A DNA stretch of 64,000 nucleotides, from NCBI RefSeq assembly GCF_007197885.1, contig NZ_VKKG01000003.1:124001-188000 (forward strand), given 5' to 3'. The stretch's first letter is position 1, and each line of letters opens with the position of its first letter. The stretch is from Tessaracoccus rhinocerotis (GTDB lineage Bacteria; Actinomycetota; Actinomycetes; Propionibacteriales; Propionibacteriaceae). Under the pieces are notes generated by a model. It saw only the letters and a list, made by a program, of their open reading frames with translations, had not been told where the DNA came from and made no database searches. A program made the position numbers and the translations under genes. This document shows positions 43,349 through 51,800 of this stretch, one piece after another.

Positions 43349-43412
43349 TTGTCCACGGAGTTTTCCACAGGAGTGGATAACTACATGGGTGTAACTACCC
43401 GGTTGTGGACAT
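43349..43412. promoter_or_regulatory. Cluster of four DnaA-box-like sequences
   Basis: Within 64 bp: TTGTCCACG (43349-43357), TTTTCCACA (43361-43369), TTATCCACT on the minus strand (43372-43380) and ATGTCCACA on the minus strand (43404-43412). Each is one mismatch from TTGTCCACA or TTATCCACA. Two face each direction. dnaA/dnaN are not adjacent. It could be a DnaA-controlled promoter, a titration site or an origin remnant. Confidence 0.6.
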
Positions 43413-43696
43413 CCCGGATCACCGGAGGCTGTCGAGCCGCAGCCCAGACTAGATAGACGGGCCTATATCTACGATTCGTTCGAAGTAGGAGTGTCACTCA
43501 CGCTGCCGCGAACCATCGACGAGACGCTCAAGGGCTGGCGAGCCGGCCCACGCAGCGTAGAAGATGATCGGCCCCGCGGGTACGCAGACTCGGGTGGGCC
43601 CCAGATGTCGAGAGACGCTCCAGAACAGATGGCGATGGGCCGACCAGAAGTGTCCGCGCACTCGTGTCGTGGTGTGACCTGACGGGCGCAGCCCCT
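43413..43696. other. Non-coding stretch left of IS copy 1
   Basis: About 285 bp without a convincing gene. An open frame from GTG 43491 (VSLTLPRTIDETLKGWRAGP) is seen, but the AGGAG abuts its start and the sequence matches no family known to me. TAGATAGA and CTATATCTAC around 43447-43473 are AT-richer, promoter-like. It may be the remnant of a gene interrupted by the insertion. Confidence 0.45.
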
Positions 43697-43704
43697 CTCT
43701 CGTT

Positions 43705-45105
43705 AGTTGAGTCCCTCATAGTGGTGTAGCCCCCACAGTGGCCGTGGCCGTCGATGACGGCAGGGCGGTCACCGTGGGATCCTTCGAGTTCACATCTCAC
43801 AGCTCTCTCAAAGGAAATCAACCACGATGACCGCTCCTCACATTGTCGACCCCGCCCGCGTGCTGGGCAACCTGCTGACCGAAGCATCACCTGACATGAT
43901 GCGCCAGCTGCTGCAGAACATGATCAACGCTCTCCTCTCAGCCGACGCCGACCAGGTCTGCGGCGCCGAATGGGGACAGGCGACCCCCGAACGTGTGGTC
44001 CAGCGCAACGGCTACCGCCACCGCCCCCTGGACACCCGCGTCGGCACCGTCGATGTCGCCGTCCCGAAGCTCCGTTCTGGCAGCTACTTCCCCGAGTGGT
44101 TGCTGGAGCGACGCAAACGCGCCGAAGCGGCCCTGATCACCGTAATCGCCGACTGCTACCTCGCCGGCGTCTCCACCCGCCGAATGGACAAGCTGGTCAA
44201 GACCTTGGGCATCGACGGGTTGTCGAAGTCGCAGGTCTCCCGCATGGCTGCTGACCTCGATGAGCACGTCAACCAGTTCCGGCACCGCCCGTTGGACGAG
44301 GCAGGCCCGTTCACCTTCGTCGCAGCTGACGCGTTGACGATGAAGGTCCGTGAGGGCGGCAGGGTGATCAACGCCGTCGTGCTCGTGGCCACGGGCGTCA
44401 ACGGCGACGGTCACCGCGAAGTCCTGGGTTTGCAGGTCGCCACCTCCGAGACCAAACCGGCGTGGAACACGTTCTTCGCCGACCTGGTCGCCCGTGGCCT
44501 GGCTGGGGTCCGGTTGGTCACCTCCGATGCCCATGCCGGGCTGGTGGAGGCGATCGCGGCGAACCTGCCTGGCGCTTCCTGGCAGCGCTGCAGAACCCAC
44601 TACGCAGCCAACCTGATGTCCGTGACCCCGAAGAGCATGTGGCCGGCGGTCAAGGCGATGCTCCACTCCGTCTATGACCAACCCGACAAGAAGTCGGTCC
44701 AGGCGCAGTTCGACCGGCTGCTCGACTACACCGCCGAGAAGCTACCCCAGGTTGCAGAGCACCTCGAAGCCGCCCGGGCGGACGTGCTTGCGTTCACCGG
44801 CTTCCCCAAGGACGTGTGGACCCAGATCTGGTCGAACAATCCTGCCGAACGCCTGAACCGGGAGATCCGGCGCCGCACCGACTCGGTCGGGATCTTCCCC
44901 AACCGGGAGGCGATCATCCGCCTCGTCGGCGCAGTCTTGGCCGAACAGACCGATGAATGGGCAGAAGGCCGTCGCTACCTCGGCCTCGACGTTCTCACCC
45001 GTTGCCGACTCACCACCATCACCAACCCCGTTGAGGATGTGACCGAACCCCTCGCACTCACTGCCTAACCGAAGGAATCGCTACACCACTCCGCTGGACT
45101 TGACC
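43705..45105 (+). mobile_element. IS256-family insertion sequence, copy 1 (1401 bp)
   Basis: Left end AGTTGAGTCCCTCATAGTGG, right end complementary with mismatches (GGTCAAGTCC then AGTGGTGTAGC on the minus strand): imperfect ~26-bp terminal inverted repeats. Flanked by 8-bp target duplications CTCTCGTT at 43697-43704 and 45106-45113. Contains one transposase gene. By eye identical to copy 2 at an offset of 17051 bp. Both are in the same orientation. Confidence 0.95.
43827..45068 (+). CDS. IS256-family (mutator-type) transposase, copy 1
   Basis: 413-residue DDE transposase. Catalytic triad candidates: Asp in [11 protein letters not shown] (about 168), Asp in [10 protein letters not shown] (about 234) and Glu in [10 protein letters not shown] (about 345). 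The mutator signature region is [18 protein letters not shown] with following [13 protein letters not shown]. Complete and apparently functional. AAAGGAAATC precedes the ATG. Protein identical to that at 60878-62119. Confidence 0.97.
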   Translation: MTAPHIVDPARVLGNLLTEASPDMMRQLLQNMINALLSADADQVCGAEWGQATPERVVQRNGYRHRPLDTRVGTVDVAVPKLRSGSYFPEWLLERRKRAEAALITVIADCYLAGVSTRRMDKLVKTLGIDGLSKSQVSRMAADLDEHVNQFRHRPLDEAGPFTFVAADALTMKVREGGRVINAVVLVATGVNGDGHREVLGLQVATSETKPAWNTFFADLVARGLAGVRLVTSDAHAGLVEAIAANLPGASWQRCRTHYAANLMSVTPKSMWPAVKAMLHSVYDQPDKKSVQAQFDRLLDYTAEKLPQVAEHLEAARADVLAFTGFPKDVWTQIWSNNPAERLNREIRRRTDSVGIFPNREAIIRLVGAVLAEQTDEWAEGRRYLGLDVLTRCRLTTITNPVEDVTEPLALTA

Positions 45106-45125
45106 CTCTCGTTTCGTGGAATGAC

Positions 45126-45833
45126 TCATGATTCGCCCTTTTTCCTGCCCAACCCTGGGGTAACCGTTGTGGCTGTTTCACCGGGGCGGATGAGCCCTGA
45201 TTCGTAGCTAAGGATCACGAGTTGCGATCGGTCGCGGGCGGAGAGCTTGGTCAGGAGTCGGCTGACGTAGGTGCGCGCGGTGGCAGGGCTGATGTGGAGG
45301 CTGGCGCCAACCTCCTCGTTCGATTCGCCGAGGCCGATCCGGGCGAGGACCTCGCGTTCGCGGTCGGTCAGCGAATCGAGCAGAGCCGGGCGGGTGCTGG
45401 TGGTTGGGACTTCGGCCAGCGTGCCCATGACCTTTCGCGTGATCGCCGGCGACAATAGGGAGTCGCCGGCTGCGACGGTGCGGATCGCGCTTCGCAGCTC
45501 GGTGGGGGCGATGTCTTTGAGGAGATAGCCGGCCGATCCCGCCCGGATCGCTGCCAGCACGTTCTCGTCCTCATCGAAGGTCGTCAGCACCACGACCCGC
45601 ACGTTCAGGAGCGAAGGGTCGGTCACGATTGCCCGCGTCGCGGCGATCCCGTCCATCTGCGGCATGCGGATGTCCATGAGCACGACATCCGGCCGGTGCT
45701 CGCGTACCGCGCTGATGCCGGCGCGGCCGTTGTCTGCTTCGGCGACGACCTCAATGTCGCTGTCATGTTCGGCGAGAGTGCGTAGACCCGTTCGGACGAG
45801 TTCCTGGTCATCGACCAACACGACGCGGATCAT
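45126..45833 (-). CDS. NarL/LuxR-family response regulator
   Basis: 235 residues. Receiver with VLVDDQE, phospho-Asp in VVLMDIRMPQMDG and Lys in YLLKDIAPTEL; LuxR HTH at LTDREREVLARIG to ARTYVSRLLTKLS. A ~25-residue C-terminal tail ends 12 bp from the IS copy 1 target duplication. Overlaps the cognate kinase gene by 4 bp. Visibly less GC-rich codon use than genes left of the IS. Confidence 0.93.
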   Translation of the reverse strand: MIRVVLVDDQELVRTGLRTLAEHDSDIEVVAEADNGRAGISAVREHRPDVVLMDIRMPQMDGIAATRAIVTDPSLLNVRVVVLTTFDEDENVLAAIRAGSAGYLLKDIAPTELRSAIRTVAAGDSLLSPAITRKVMGTLAEVPTTSTRPALLDSLTDREREVLARIGLGESNEEVGASLHISPATARTYVSRLLTKLSARDRSQLVILSYESGLIRPGETATTVTPGLGRKKGES

Positions 45834-47071
45834 GGCAGCCTCGCGGGGATGGTGGCCTCGACGGCGAAACCGGCGCCCGGGAAGGAGCGCGTGGTCAACG
45901 AACCGCCGAGCAGCCTGACTCGTTCGCTCATTCCAGCCATGCCATACCCGCCCGTCGCACCGGCACCGGTCTCCGCTCCCCGTCCGTTGTCGGTGACACT
46001 GATGTGGAGTCGGCCGTCACGGATGCCGACCTTCACCTGCGCGTGCGTGGCGCCGGCGTGGCGGACGACGTTGGTGATCGACTCTTGGATCACTCGGTAT
46101 GCCGCCGCGTCGACCGGTGCGGACACCTCCGAGTGGGTTGCGGTGATGTCGGTCGTGACCTCGACGCCGGCACCTCTGGCGGCGTCCGCGAGCTCTTCCA
46201 CGGCCGAGAGCGATTGGATGCTCCGTGTCTCGTCGCGATCGGAGGTCGAACGCAGGATGCGCACCATCGAGCGGAGCTCTTGCATCGATCGTGTGCTGGC
46301 TGACCGAATGCGGTCGAGGGCATCGCTGACGGCGCGATCGTCCTGCCCGACTGCTTCGGCACCCACCCCTGCTTGGATGGAGATGACCGACATGGTGTGA
46401 CCGATCGTGTCGTGCAGCTCTCGGGAGATTCGCTCACGTTCGCTCTGCATTCGTAGCTCCGCCTCACGGGCGAGTTGCGCTTCGGTGAGCAGGGCAATCT
46501 TGGCCTGCTGAGCTGCACGGAGGCGACGGGCTCGAACGCTGTACCCGAGCGCGATCGCCGCGGAGAACAGAGCGATGTTGGAAACGGACTCGTAGCCGAG
46601 AAGGAACCCGATCGCCTCTTCGTCGTCGTAGACCCGGTAGAACATGGAGACGGCGAACACGACGAATGTTGCTCCCGTCGACCACAGCATGAGCCCGGCC
46701 TCGGCTGCGGAGAACAGAGCGGCAAGTACAGGCACCGCGACGCCGATCGGCGGGTAGTCGAGGCTGTAGTAGGCGAACATCCCGAGCACGCTGAGAACGA
46801 GCACCGTCCGCGGCATCCTCCGGCGCAGTAGCATCAGAGCGCCGAAGCCGGCCGCGAACAGGTAGGCGATGACATCCGGCGACTTGGCGCCGCCCGAGCC
46901 TGTCGCGATGATGAGGGCGAGCGCGAGAGTCACAGCTGTTCCCAGCAGCGCGTCGACGACCCACGGCGCCGCATGCCCGGTGCGGCGATCATCGCCCACC
47001 GGCTCACGGCCAGGCGCCGAAGATCGTTCATCCATACCGCCAAGGCTACGGGCAGGCAGCGTTCCAGTCAT
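45830..47071 (-). CDS. DesK/NarX-type sensor histidine kinase
   Basis: 413 residues from ATG 47071, which has GGAGG three bases upstream; an internal ATG at 47035 would give 401. Six hydrophobic segments (about 50-205) precede the HisKA_3 box RISRELHDTIGHTMSV (phospho-His). The ATPase domain shows RVIQESITNVVRHAGA (N box), VTDNGRGAE (G1) and YGMAGMSERV. Divergent from a small membrane protein gene. Signal unknown. Confidence 0.92.
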   Translation of the reverse strand: MTGTLPARSLGGMDERSSAPGREPVGDDRRTGHAAPWVVDALLGTAVTLALALIIATGSGGAKSPDVIAYLFAAGFGALMLLRRRMPRTVLVLSVLGMFAYYSLDYPPIGVAVPVLAALFSAAEAGLMLWSTGATFVVFAVSMFYRVYDDEEAIGFLLGYESVSNIALFSAAIALGYSVRARRLRAAQQAKIALLTEAQLAREAELRMQSERERISRELHDTIGHTMSVISIQAGVGAEAVGQDDRAVSDALDRIRSASTRSMQELRSMVRILRSTSDRDETRSIQSLSAVEELADAARGAGVEVTTDITATHSEVSAPVDAAAYRVIQESITNVVRHAGATHAQVKVGIRDGRLHISVTDNGRGAETGAGATGGYGMAGMSERVRLLGGSLTTRSFPGAGFAVEATIPARLP

Positions 47072-47189
47072 GAGCCTCCAGGCGGTGCCAGGTGTCGCTT
47101 CTCGACGTACCCAAGATGAGACTGGAGGAGACACAGGTCGAGAGCCGAGGCGGTTGTGAGGACGCGAGTGCGTTTCTAGCGTTGCTGGC

Positions 47190-47612
47190 ATGAACACAAT
47201 CAAGTCACTTCAATGGTCGCTCATCGCCGGTCTCGGCGCGCTCGCGCTGGTCAGGCCGCTCGTGAGCATGGTGGAGCATCAGCTCGATGTCAGCGACCCT
47301 CCAGTGGTGCCGATCATCATCACCCTCGTCATCTCCGCCGTCTGGATCGCGGTCGTCGGCCTGAGCAAGACTGCCCATCCTGTGCTGACCTTGCTGTTCA
47401 CCGGGCTCACCTACGCGGTGCTCTCCATCATCCTCAGCGGCATCCTCTCCCCGATCCTCACCGGTGAGCTCCAAGGCCCGCTCGCCATACGGATCGCGAT
47501 CATCCCGGTCTTGCTGACCAACGCAATCTGGGGTCTGGCCGCCGGTGGACTGGCGCTCCTGCTGCAGGGACTACGAGGCGTTCGTTCCCGTGTCGCCACC
47601 GAGTCGCGCTGA
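47190..47612 (+). CDS. Four-helix membrane protein
   Basis: 140 residues with membrane segments at about 7-25, 40-60, 67-92 and 102-127. No catalytic motif or family recognised. First of three co-directional genes ending in the multicopper oxidase and divergent from the DesK-like kinase, so it may be a target of that system. ATG 47190 lacks a strong ribosome binding site. Confidence 0.65.
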   Translation: MNTIKSLQWSLIAGLGALALVRPLVSMVEHQLDVSDPPVVPIIITLVISAVWIAVVGLSKTAHPVLTLLFTGLTYAVLSIILSGILSPILTGELQGPLAIRIAIIPVLLTNAIWGLAAGGLALLLQGLRGVRSRVATESR

Positions 47613-47628
47613 GCCGGGACGCAGACCA

Positions 47629-48246
47629 ATGAGCAACACGCCCCGCGAGCCTCGCGATCCGCACGACTCGGATGAGCGCATAGCCGATGAGACACGCACC
47701 GATGCCTCGCCCGGTACGGCCCCGGCAGGGAACACCGGCCGGAGAACAACGCTCCTACGCAAATTCGGGGTCGGACTACTCGGCCTGATCGGTGGTCTAC
47801 TCGTCGGCCTCGTGGCTCGTTTCATCGTGCCCGGCGACCCTCCGCTCGTCGTGGCGCTCCTCTTGGGTGCGGTCACCATCACTCTCGCTGTCGCGGGCGT
47901 GGCCATCGCACTCGTGATCGACCACCGATACCCCGCACGGCGCACACGGAAATCCGCGACCGACCGGCCCCGACCATCCGCCTCCGTGGAAGGCAATCAA
48001 CGAAAAGGAAATGTGATGCGAAAAGTCGGAATCGGCGCGCTCGGTGTCATCGGTGGGGTGCTGCTCGCGCTCATCGTGCAAGACCTCCTGGCGACTGCCT
48101 TCTTCAGCAACGGGACCATCCCGCCCGGCCCCGGCATCGTTCTCGGCTTTCTCATGCCCGTCTTCGCAGTGCTTGGAGCTGTTGTCGCGGTCCTGATCCA
48201 CCACCGGAGTACGAGACGCACGTCGGAGAGGGCGACCGATGAGTGA
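47629..48246 (+). CDS. Membrane protein with internal duplication
   Basis: 205 residues. After a polar ~40-residue N-terminus come two similar halves, each with a Lys/Arg start, GVGLLGLIGG or GIGALGVIGG, two helices, then an HHR/DHR tail rich in Arg and Thr. The second half begins MRKVGIGALG at ATG 48016, preceded by AAAAGGA with a 6-bp spacer, so it could also be translated separately. The stop overlaps the multicopper oxidase start by 8 bp. Function unknown. Confidence 0.65.
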   Translation: MSNTPREPRDPHDSDERIADETRTDASPGTAPAGNTGRRTTLLRKFGVGLLGLIGGLLVGLVARFIVPGDPPLVVALLLGAVTITLAVAGVAIALVIDHRYPARRTRKSATDRPRPSASVEGNQRKGNVMRKVGIGALGVIGGVLLALIVQDLLATAFFSNGTIPPGPGIVLGFLMPVFAVLGAVVAVLIHHRSTRRTSERATDE

Positions 48247-49825
48247 GTCGCATCGCGGCGGCCTGTCCCGCCGCACGGGGCTGAAGATCGGTGGGGCCAC
48301 CGTGGCCGGTGTCGCATTGTCGAACCTGCTGGCCGCGTGCGGGATCGACAGCGGCGGTTTCAACAACAGCACACAGGGAAGCGCAGGGCGCGTGCTGGAG
48401 AGCGAGGTGCCGCTTCCCGAAGCGTTCCGCTCCCGGCTGCCGATCCCGCCCGTGCTAGAACCGGTCCACCGCGACGGGACCACGGACTATTTCGAGGTCA
48501 CGCAGAAGGTCGGGCAGGCCGCGATCCTCGAGGGGCTCAAGACCGAGGTGTGGGGGTACAACGGCATCCTGCCCGGCCCGACCATCGTCTCCCGTAGCGG
48601 GCGGCGCACCGTCGTGACTCATCGGAATGAGCTACCGGTGCCGGTGTCGGTGCATCTGCACGGAGGCAAGACGGCACCCGAGCATGACGGGTACCCGACT
48701 GATCTCATCCTGTCGGCCAGCGGTGCGGGCGGGCACTCCGGGCACGGTGGTACCGGCGTTGTCGGCAGCAAGGAATACGTGTACGAGATGGATCAGCCCG
48801 CCGCGACGCTGTGGTACCACGACCACCGGATGGACTTCACAGGCCCTCAGGTCTACCGGGGCTTGGCCGGCTTCCACCTCATCCACGACGATACCGAGGA
48901 CTCGCTCAGCCTTCCCTCCGGTGAGCGGGACATTCCGCTGATGATCCTTGATCGTGCCTTCGCCGCCGACGGGTCCTTCCTCTACCCCTCGGTCGATCCC
49001 ACCCTCACCAGCACCCCAGGGGTGACCGACGGCTACATGAGCGGCGTCCTCGGCGACTGCATCCTCGTCAACGGTGCCGCTTGGCCGGTGTTGGAAGTGT
49101 CCGACGCCAAGTACCGGCTCCGCATCCTCAACGCCTCCAACGCCCGCCGCTACCGCCTCCGCCTCGACGGCGGGCCCCGCTTCGTCCAGATCGGCAGCGA
49201 CCAGGGACTGCTCTCCGCCCCCGTCGAGCACGACGCGATCGACATCGCCCAAGCCGAGAGGTTCGACGTGATCGTGGACTTCTCAGGCCATGACGTCGGC
49301 GATCAGATCACGATGGTCAACGAGAACGGCAGCGGGGGCACGGCCCAAGTCATGCGGTTCGTCGTCGCCCGCCGGGAGGCTGACACGAGTGTCGTGCCGG
49401 ATCGACTCGCCGACCTCGAAAATCTCTCAGAAGACGACGTGAGCGTCGAGCGGGAGTTCGTCTTCGCCCGAGGCGGCGCACAAGCCCACGGAACGACCCT
49501 GTGGACGGTGAATGGACAACCGTTCAGCCCCGACACGATCGTCGCGCATCCTGAGCTCGGCGCGACCGAGAAGTGGACCATCCGGGCACAGAACGTCGAG
49601 CACCCGTTCCACATCCACCTCGCCCCTTTCCAAGTCATCGGACGCGACGGCAACGACGATCCCGGCCGCTACAACCAGGGGTGGAAGGACACCGTGAACC
49701 TCGACACCGGCGGCAGGGCGGAACTGCTCATCCGATTCGACGGCTACCGCGGCAGGTACGTCTTCCACTGCCACAACCTCGAACACGAGGACATGATGAT
49801 GATGGCGAACTTCGAGGTCGTCTGA
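48239..49825 (+). CDS. Tat-exported lipoprotein multicopper oxidase (CotA/bilirubin oxidase-like)
   Basis: 528 residues. N-terminus has twin Arg (LSRRTGLKIGG, residues 11-12) and a lipobox LLAAC (Cys34), so it is folded and copper-loaded before Tat export, then lipid-anchored. Copper motifs in order: HLHGG, WYHDHRMD, HPFHIHLAPF and HCHNLEHEDMM (T1 Cys in HCH; the axial ligand is Met in EDMM). It oxidises a metal or phenolic substrate with O2. Overlaps the upstream membrane protein gene; GC-poorer than the core genome. Confidence 0.93.
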   Translation: MSESHRGGLSRRTGLKIGGATVAGVALSNLLAACGIDSGGFNNSTQGSAGRVLESEVPLPEAFRSRLPIPPVLEPVHRDGTTDYFEVTQKVGQAAILEGLKTEVWGYNGILPGPTIVSRSGRRTVVTHRNELPVPVSVHLHGGKTAPEHDGYPTDLILSASGAGGHSGHGGTGVVGSKEYVYEMDQPAATLWYHDHRMDFTGPQVYRGLAGFHLIHDDTEDSLSLPSGERDIPLMILDRAFAADGSFLYPSVDPTLTSTPGVTDGYMSGVLGDCILVNGAAWPVLEVSDAKYRLRILNASNARRYRLRLDGGPRFVQIGSDQGLLSAPVEHDAIDIAQAERFDVIVDFSGHDVGDQITMVNENGSGGTAQVMRFVVARREADTSVVPDRLADLENLSEDDVSVEREFVFARGGAQAHGTTLWTVNGQPFSPDTIVAHPELGATEKWTIRAQNVEHPFHIHLAPFQVIGRDGNDDPGRYNQGWKDTVNLDTGGRAELLIRFDGYRGRYVFHCHNLEHEDMMMMANFEVV

Positions 49826-49849
49826 GATGCCTCGGATTTTCGTCCTCGA

Positions 49850-50282
49850 ATCGTGGTCGTCGCGCCTAACCAGGCGGCTCACGAGGTCTTGGACACCCGG
49901 CATCAGCTCGTCCGGGCACAAGCCGACCGGACGGGCATGTGAGGCATGGGAGCGATGTTGACCCGGATGCGTTCAAGGGGTCTCGCGGCGTCAGTCCACA
50001 CATCGTCGATGATCATGCCTGCGCCAGCCTTCGCCATGGCCTGCAATTGCCCGCGTCCAGGCGTCTGCAACGGCGTGGAAGTCACCTCCGAGTTGCAGCC
50101 TCGCCCTGCTCACCGAACGCGATCCCACCGCCTGATCCCAGCATTGACGACGGCAACTGATTGATGAGGTCGTCAATGGCCATACTGATCCACGGCCTCG
50201 GCAGGACGTGCTGGAGGCAGCGGACGATTCCGGAATTACCTGAGCTTGAACCGCCATTGAGAACAATCACCTGCGTCATCAC
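49850..50282 (-). pseudogene. Decayed chloramphenicol phosphotransferase-like gene
   Basis: Three frames together resemble chloramphenicol 3-O-phosphotransferase. Frame one from 50282 reads VIVLNGGSSSGNSGIVRCLQ then PRPWISMAIDDLI to about 50095. Frame two gives GGDFHAVADAWTRAIA near 50090-50030. Frame three gives MAKAGAGMIIDDVWTD from about 50035. The P-loop Lys is replaced by Asn (GNSG for GKSG). At least two frameshifts, so no functional protein is expected. Boundaries on the left are approximate. Confidence 0.75.
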
Positions 50283-50322
50283 GAAGGATGCATCCGGGCG
50301 GGTTGATCCATGGCCGGGATCG

Positions 50323-50886
50323 TCATCGCGTCCTCGTCGATTGGGCCTCCTTGGAGGGAAGAGAGAGCTCGTAATGGAGCAACTCAGCGACGTCCCCGGA
50401 AGGGGTCGTTCCTGAGGCGCTTCCGATCAACTCGAAGCCGGCTGCGGCAAGCACCCGTTGCGACCCCGCGTTGTCGATGACGGTTCGTGCCGTCAGCTTC
50501 GAGAGCCCGCTCAGTTGGGAGAAGCGCGCTGCCAGTTCGAGGGCAGCCCCGGACATGCCACGACCGCGGGATGCGGGATGCACCCAGAAACCCACTTCGG
50601 CTTGGGCATCCGTCAGGTCGAAGAGCACAAGGCTGCCGGCAAATTCGTTCGTCGCTTCGTGTGCGACGGCGAGGACGGCCAGATCCCCCCGGTCGAGCCC
50701 GAGTCCGACTTCGCCGTCGATCATCTCGATCACGGACTCAGTGGTGTATTCGGGAGCGGGCAGGTGCGCGTAGGCACGGACCGCGGCGTCCTCGGTCCCT
50801 GCAGCGTAGGCTGCCGCATCAGCATGGGTGAGTTCGCGAAGCCGGGCAACTTCATTGGCCAGTGGGAGCTTTGAGGCGTCAAGCAT
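50323..50886 (-). CDS. GNAT-family N-acetyltransferase
   Basis: 187 residues resembling RimJ/RimL-type acetyltransferases. The acetyl-CoA site is GFWVHPASRGRGMSGAAL (V/I-x-x-x-x-R-G-x-G) and the end of the fold is RVLAAAGFELIGSA. Probably modifies an amine on a small molecule or protein N-terminus. Orphan gene next to a decayed resistance gene. Confidence 0.87.
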   Translation of the reverse strand: MLDASKLPLANEVARLRELTHADAAAYAAGTEDAAVRAYAHLPAPEYTTESVIEMIDGEVGLGLDRGDLAVLAVAHEATNEFAGSLVLFDLTDAQAEVGFWVHPASRGRGMSGAALELAARFSQLSGLSKLTARTVIDNAGSQRVLAAAGFELIGSASGTTPSGDVAELLHYELSLPSKEAQSTRTR

Positions 50887-51176
50887 GGGGCTTGTCCTTT
50901 CTCAGTTGGATGGTGTTGCCTGGGTCTTCTTCTCTGCGGCGCGTCGGGCTCGTCGCCTTCGGCGAGGTCCGACGGTGCGGACTCTCCCTGTGGCCGACTC
51001 TCGTCAGTGGGCATCCTCCGAGCGGAGGATCCCAAGGGCGGGAAACATGGGGGACTCCAATGTTTGGGAAGTGGTTCATATTCCAGACTCCCGGCTACGT
51101 CGGCGTGGGCAATCGGTCAATCGGCCAGTACGGCATCCCTCTTTTCAAGGCCGTTGTGGGTCCGCCAATTGATGGG
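50887..51176. other. Intergenic region with one hairpin
   Basis: No gene recognised in 290 bp. A perfect inverted repeat ATCCTCCG-AG-CGGAGGAT lies at 51013-51030 with no T-run. A short open frame from ATG 51060 (MFGKWFIFQTPGYVGVG) has no known match and overlaps the 3' end of the response regulator gene. Confidence 0.5.
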
Positions 51177-51800
51177 TCAGCCCAGGATGCCCAGCTCATA
51201 CGCAGCAGCAACGGCAGCAGCACGGTCCACGACTCCCAGCTTCTCGAAGATGTGGGTCAGGTGCGTCTTGATGGTCGCCTCGCTGACGAACAGTTCCCTC
51301 GCGATCAATCGGTTGGCCATGCCCTTGGCCACCAGACGCAAGACTTCGCGCTCCCTGGCGCTCAGATTCGCACGGGTCTCCGGACTACGCACATGTGAAG
51401 CGAGTCGTGTGGCGATCGCAGGCGACAGCACCGTCTCCCCCGCCACTGTGGCCCGGATGGCGTTGAGCAGGGTTTCCGCGGAAGAATCCTTGAGCAGGTA
51501 GCCGCTGGCTCCTGCCTCGATGGCTGCCACGGTGTCTGAATCCGTGTCGAACGTGGTCAGCACCAGCACTGCGGCGGGAAGACCGCGGTCCTTCATTGCC
51601 CGCACCGCATCCACCCCTCCGCCGCCCGGCATGCGAAGGTCCATGATGACGACGTCGGGTTGCAGGGCGGCGGCCATCTCGACAGCCTGTGGGCCGTCCG
51701 ACGCTTGGCCTACGACCTCCACGCCGGGATCGGCTGAGATGGTGGCGGATACCCCGTCGCGCACGACGGGGTGGTCGTCGACTACCAGAACGCGAATCAT
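51177..51800 (-). CDS. NarL/LuxR-family response regulator
   Basis: 207 residues. Receiver with VLVVDDH, phospho-Asp in VVIMDLRMPGGGG and Lys in YLLKDSSAE; LuxR HTH from LSAREREVLRLVAKG to IKTHLTHIFEKLG. Overlaps the kinase gene by 4 bp. Resembles LiaR/DesR types. The ABC exporter at 55.0-56.6 kb is a possible target. Confidence 0.94.
   Translation of the reverse strand: MIRVLVVDDHPVVRDGVSATISADPGVEVVGQASDGPQAVEMAAALQPDVVIMDLRMPGGGGVDAVRAMKDRGLPAAVLVLTTFDTDSDTVAAIEAGASGYLLKDSSAETLLNAIRATVAGETVLSPAIATRLASHVRSPETRANLSAREREVLRLVAKGMANRLIARELFVSEATIKTHLTHIFEKLGVVDRAAAVAAAYELGILG

Noticed and set aside
43491-43682. Possible small gene beginning VSLTLPRTIDETLKGW
   Set aside because: The AGGAG abuts the GTG, no family is recognised, and the frame dissolves into low-complexity sequence before the IS.
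51013-51030. Perfect inverted repeat considered as terminator of the two-component operon
   Set aside because: It is about 150 bp past the stop, with no T-run and a minimal loop; kept only as a hairpin note.
51060-51398. Possible small gene beginning MFGKWFIFQTPG
   Set aside because: It runs antisense into the response regulator gene and has no recognised similarity or good ribosome binding site.
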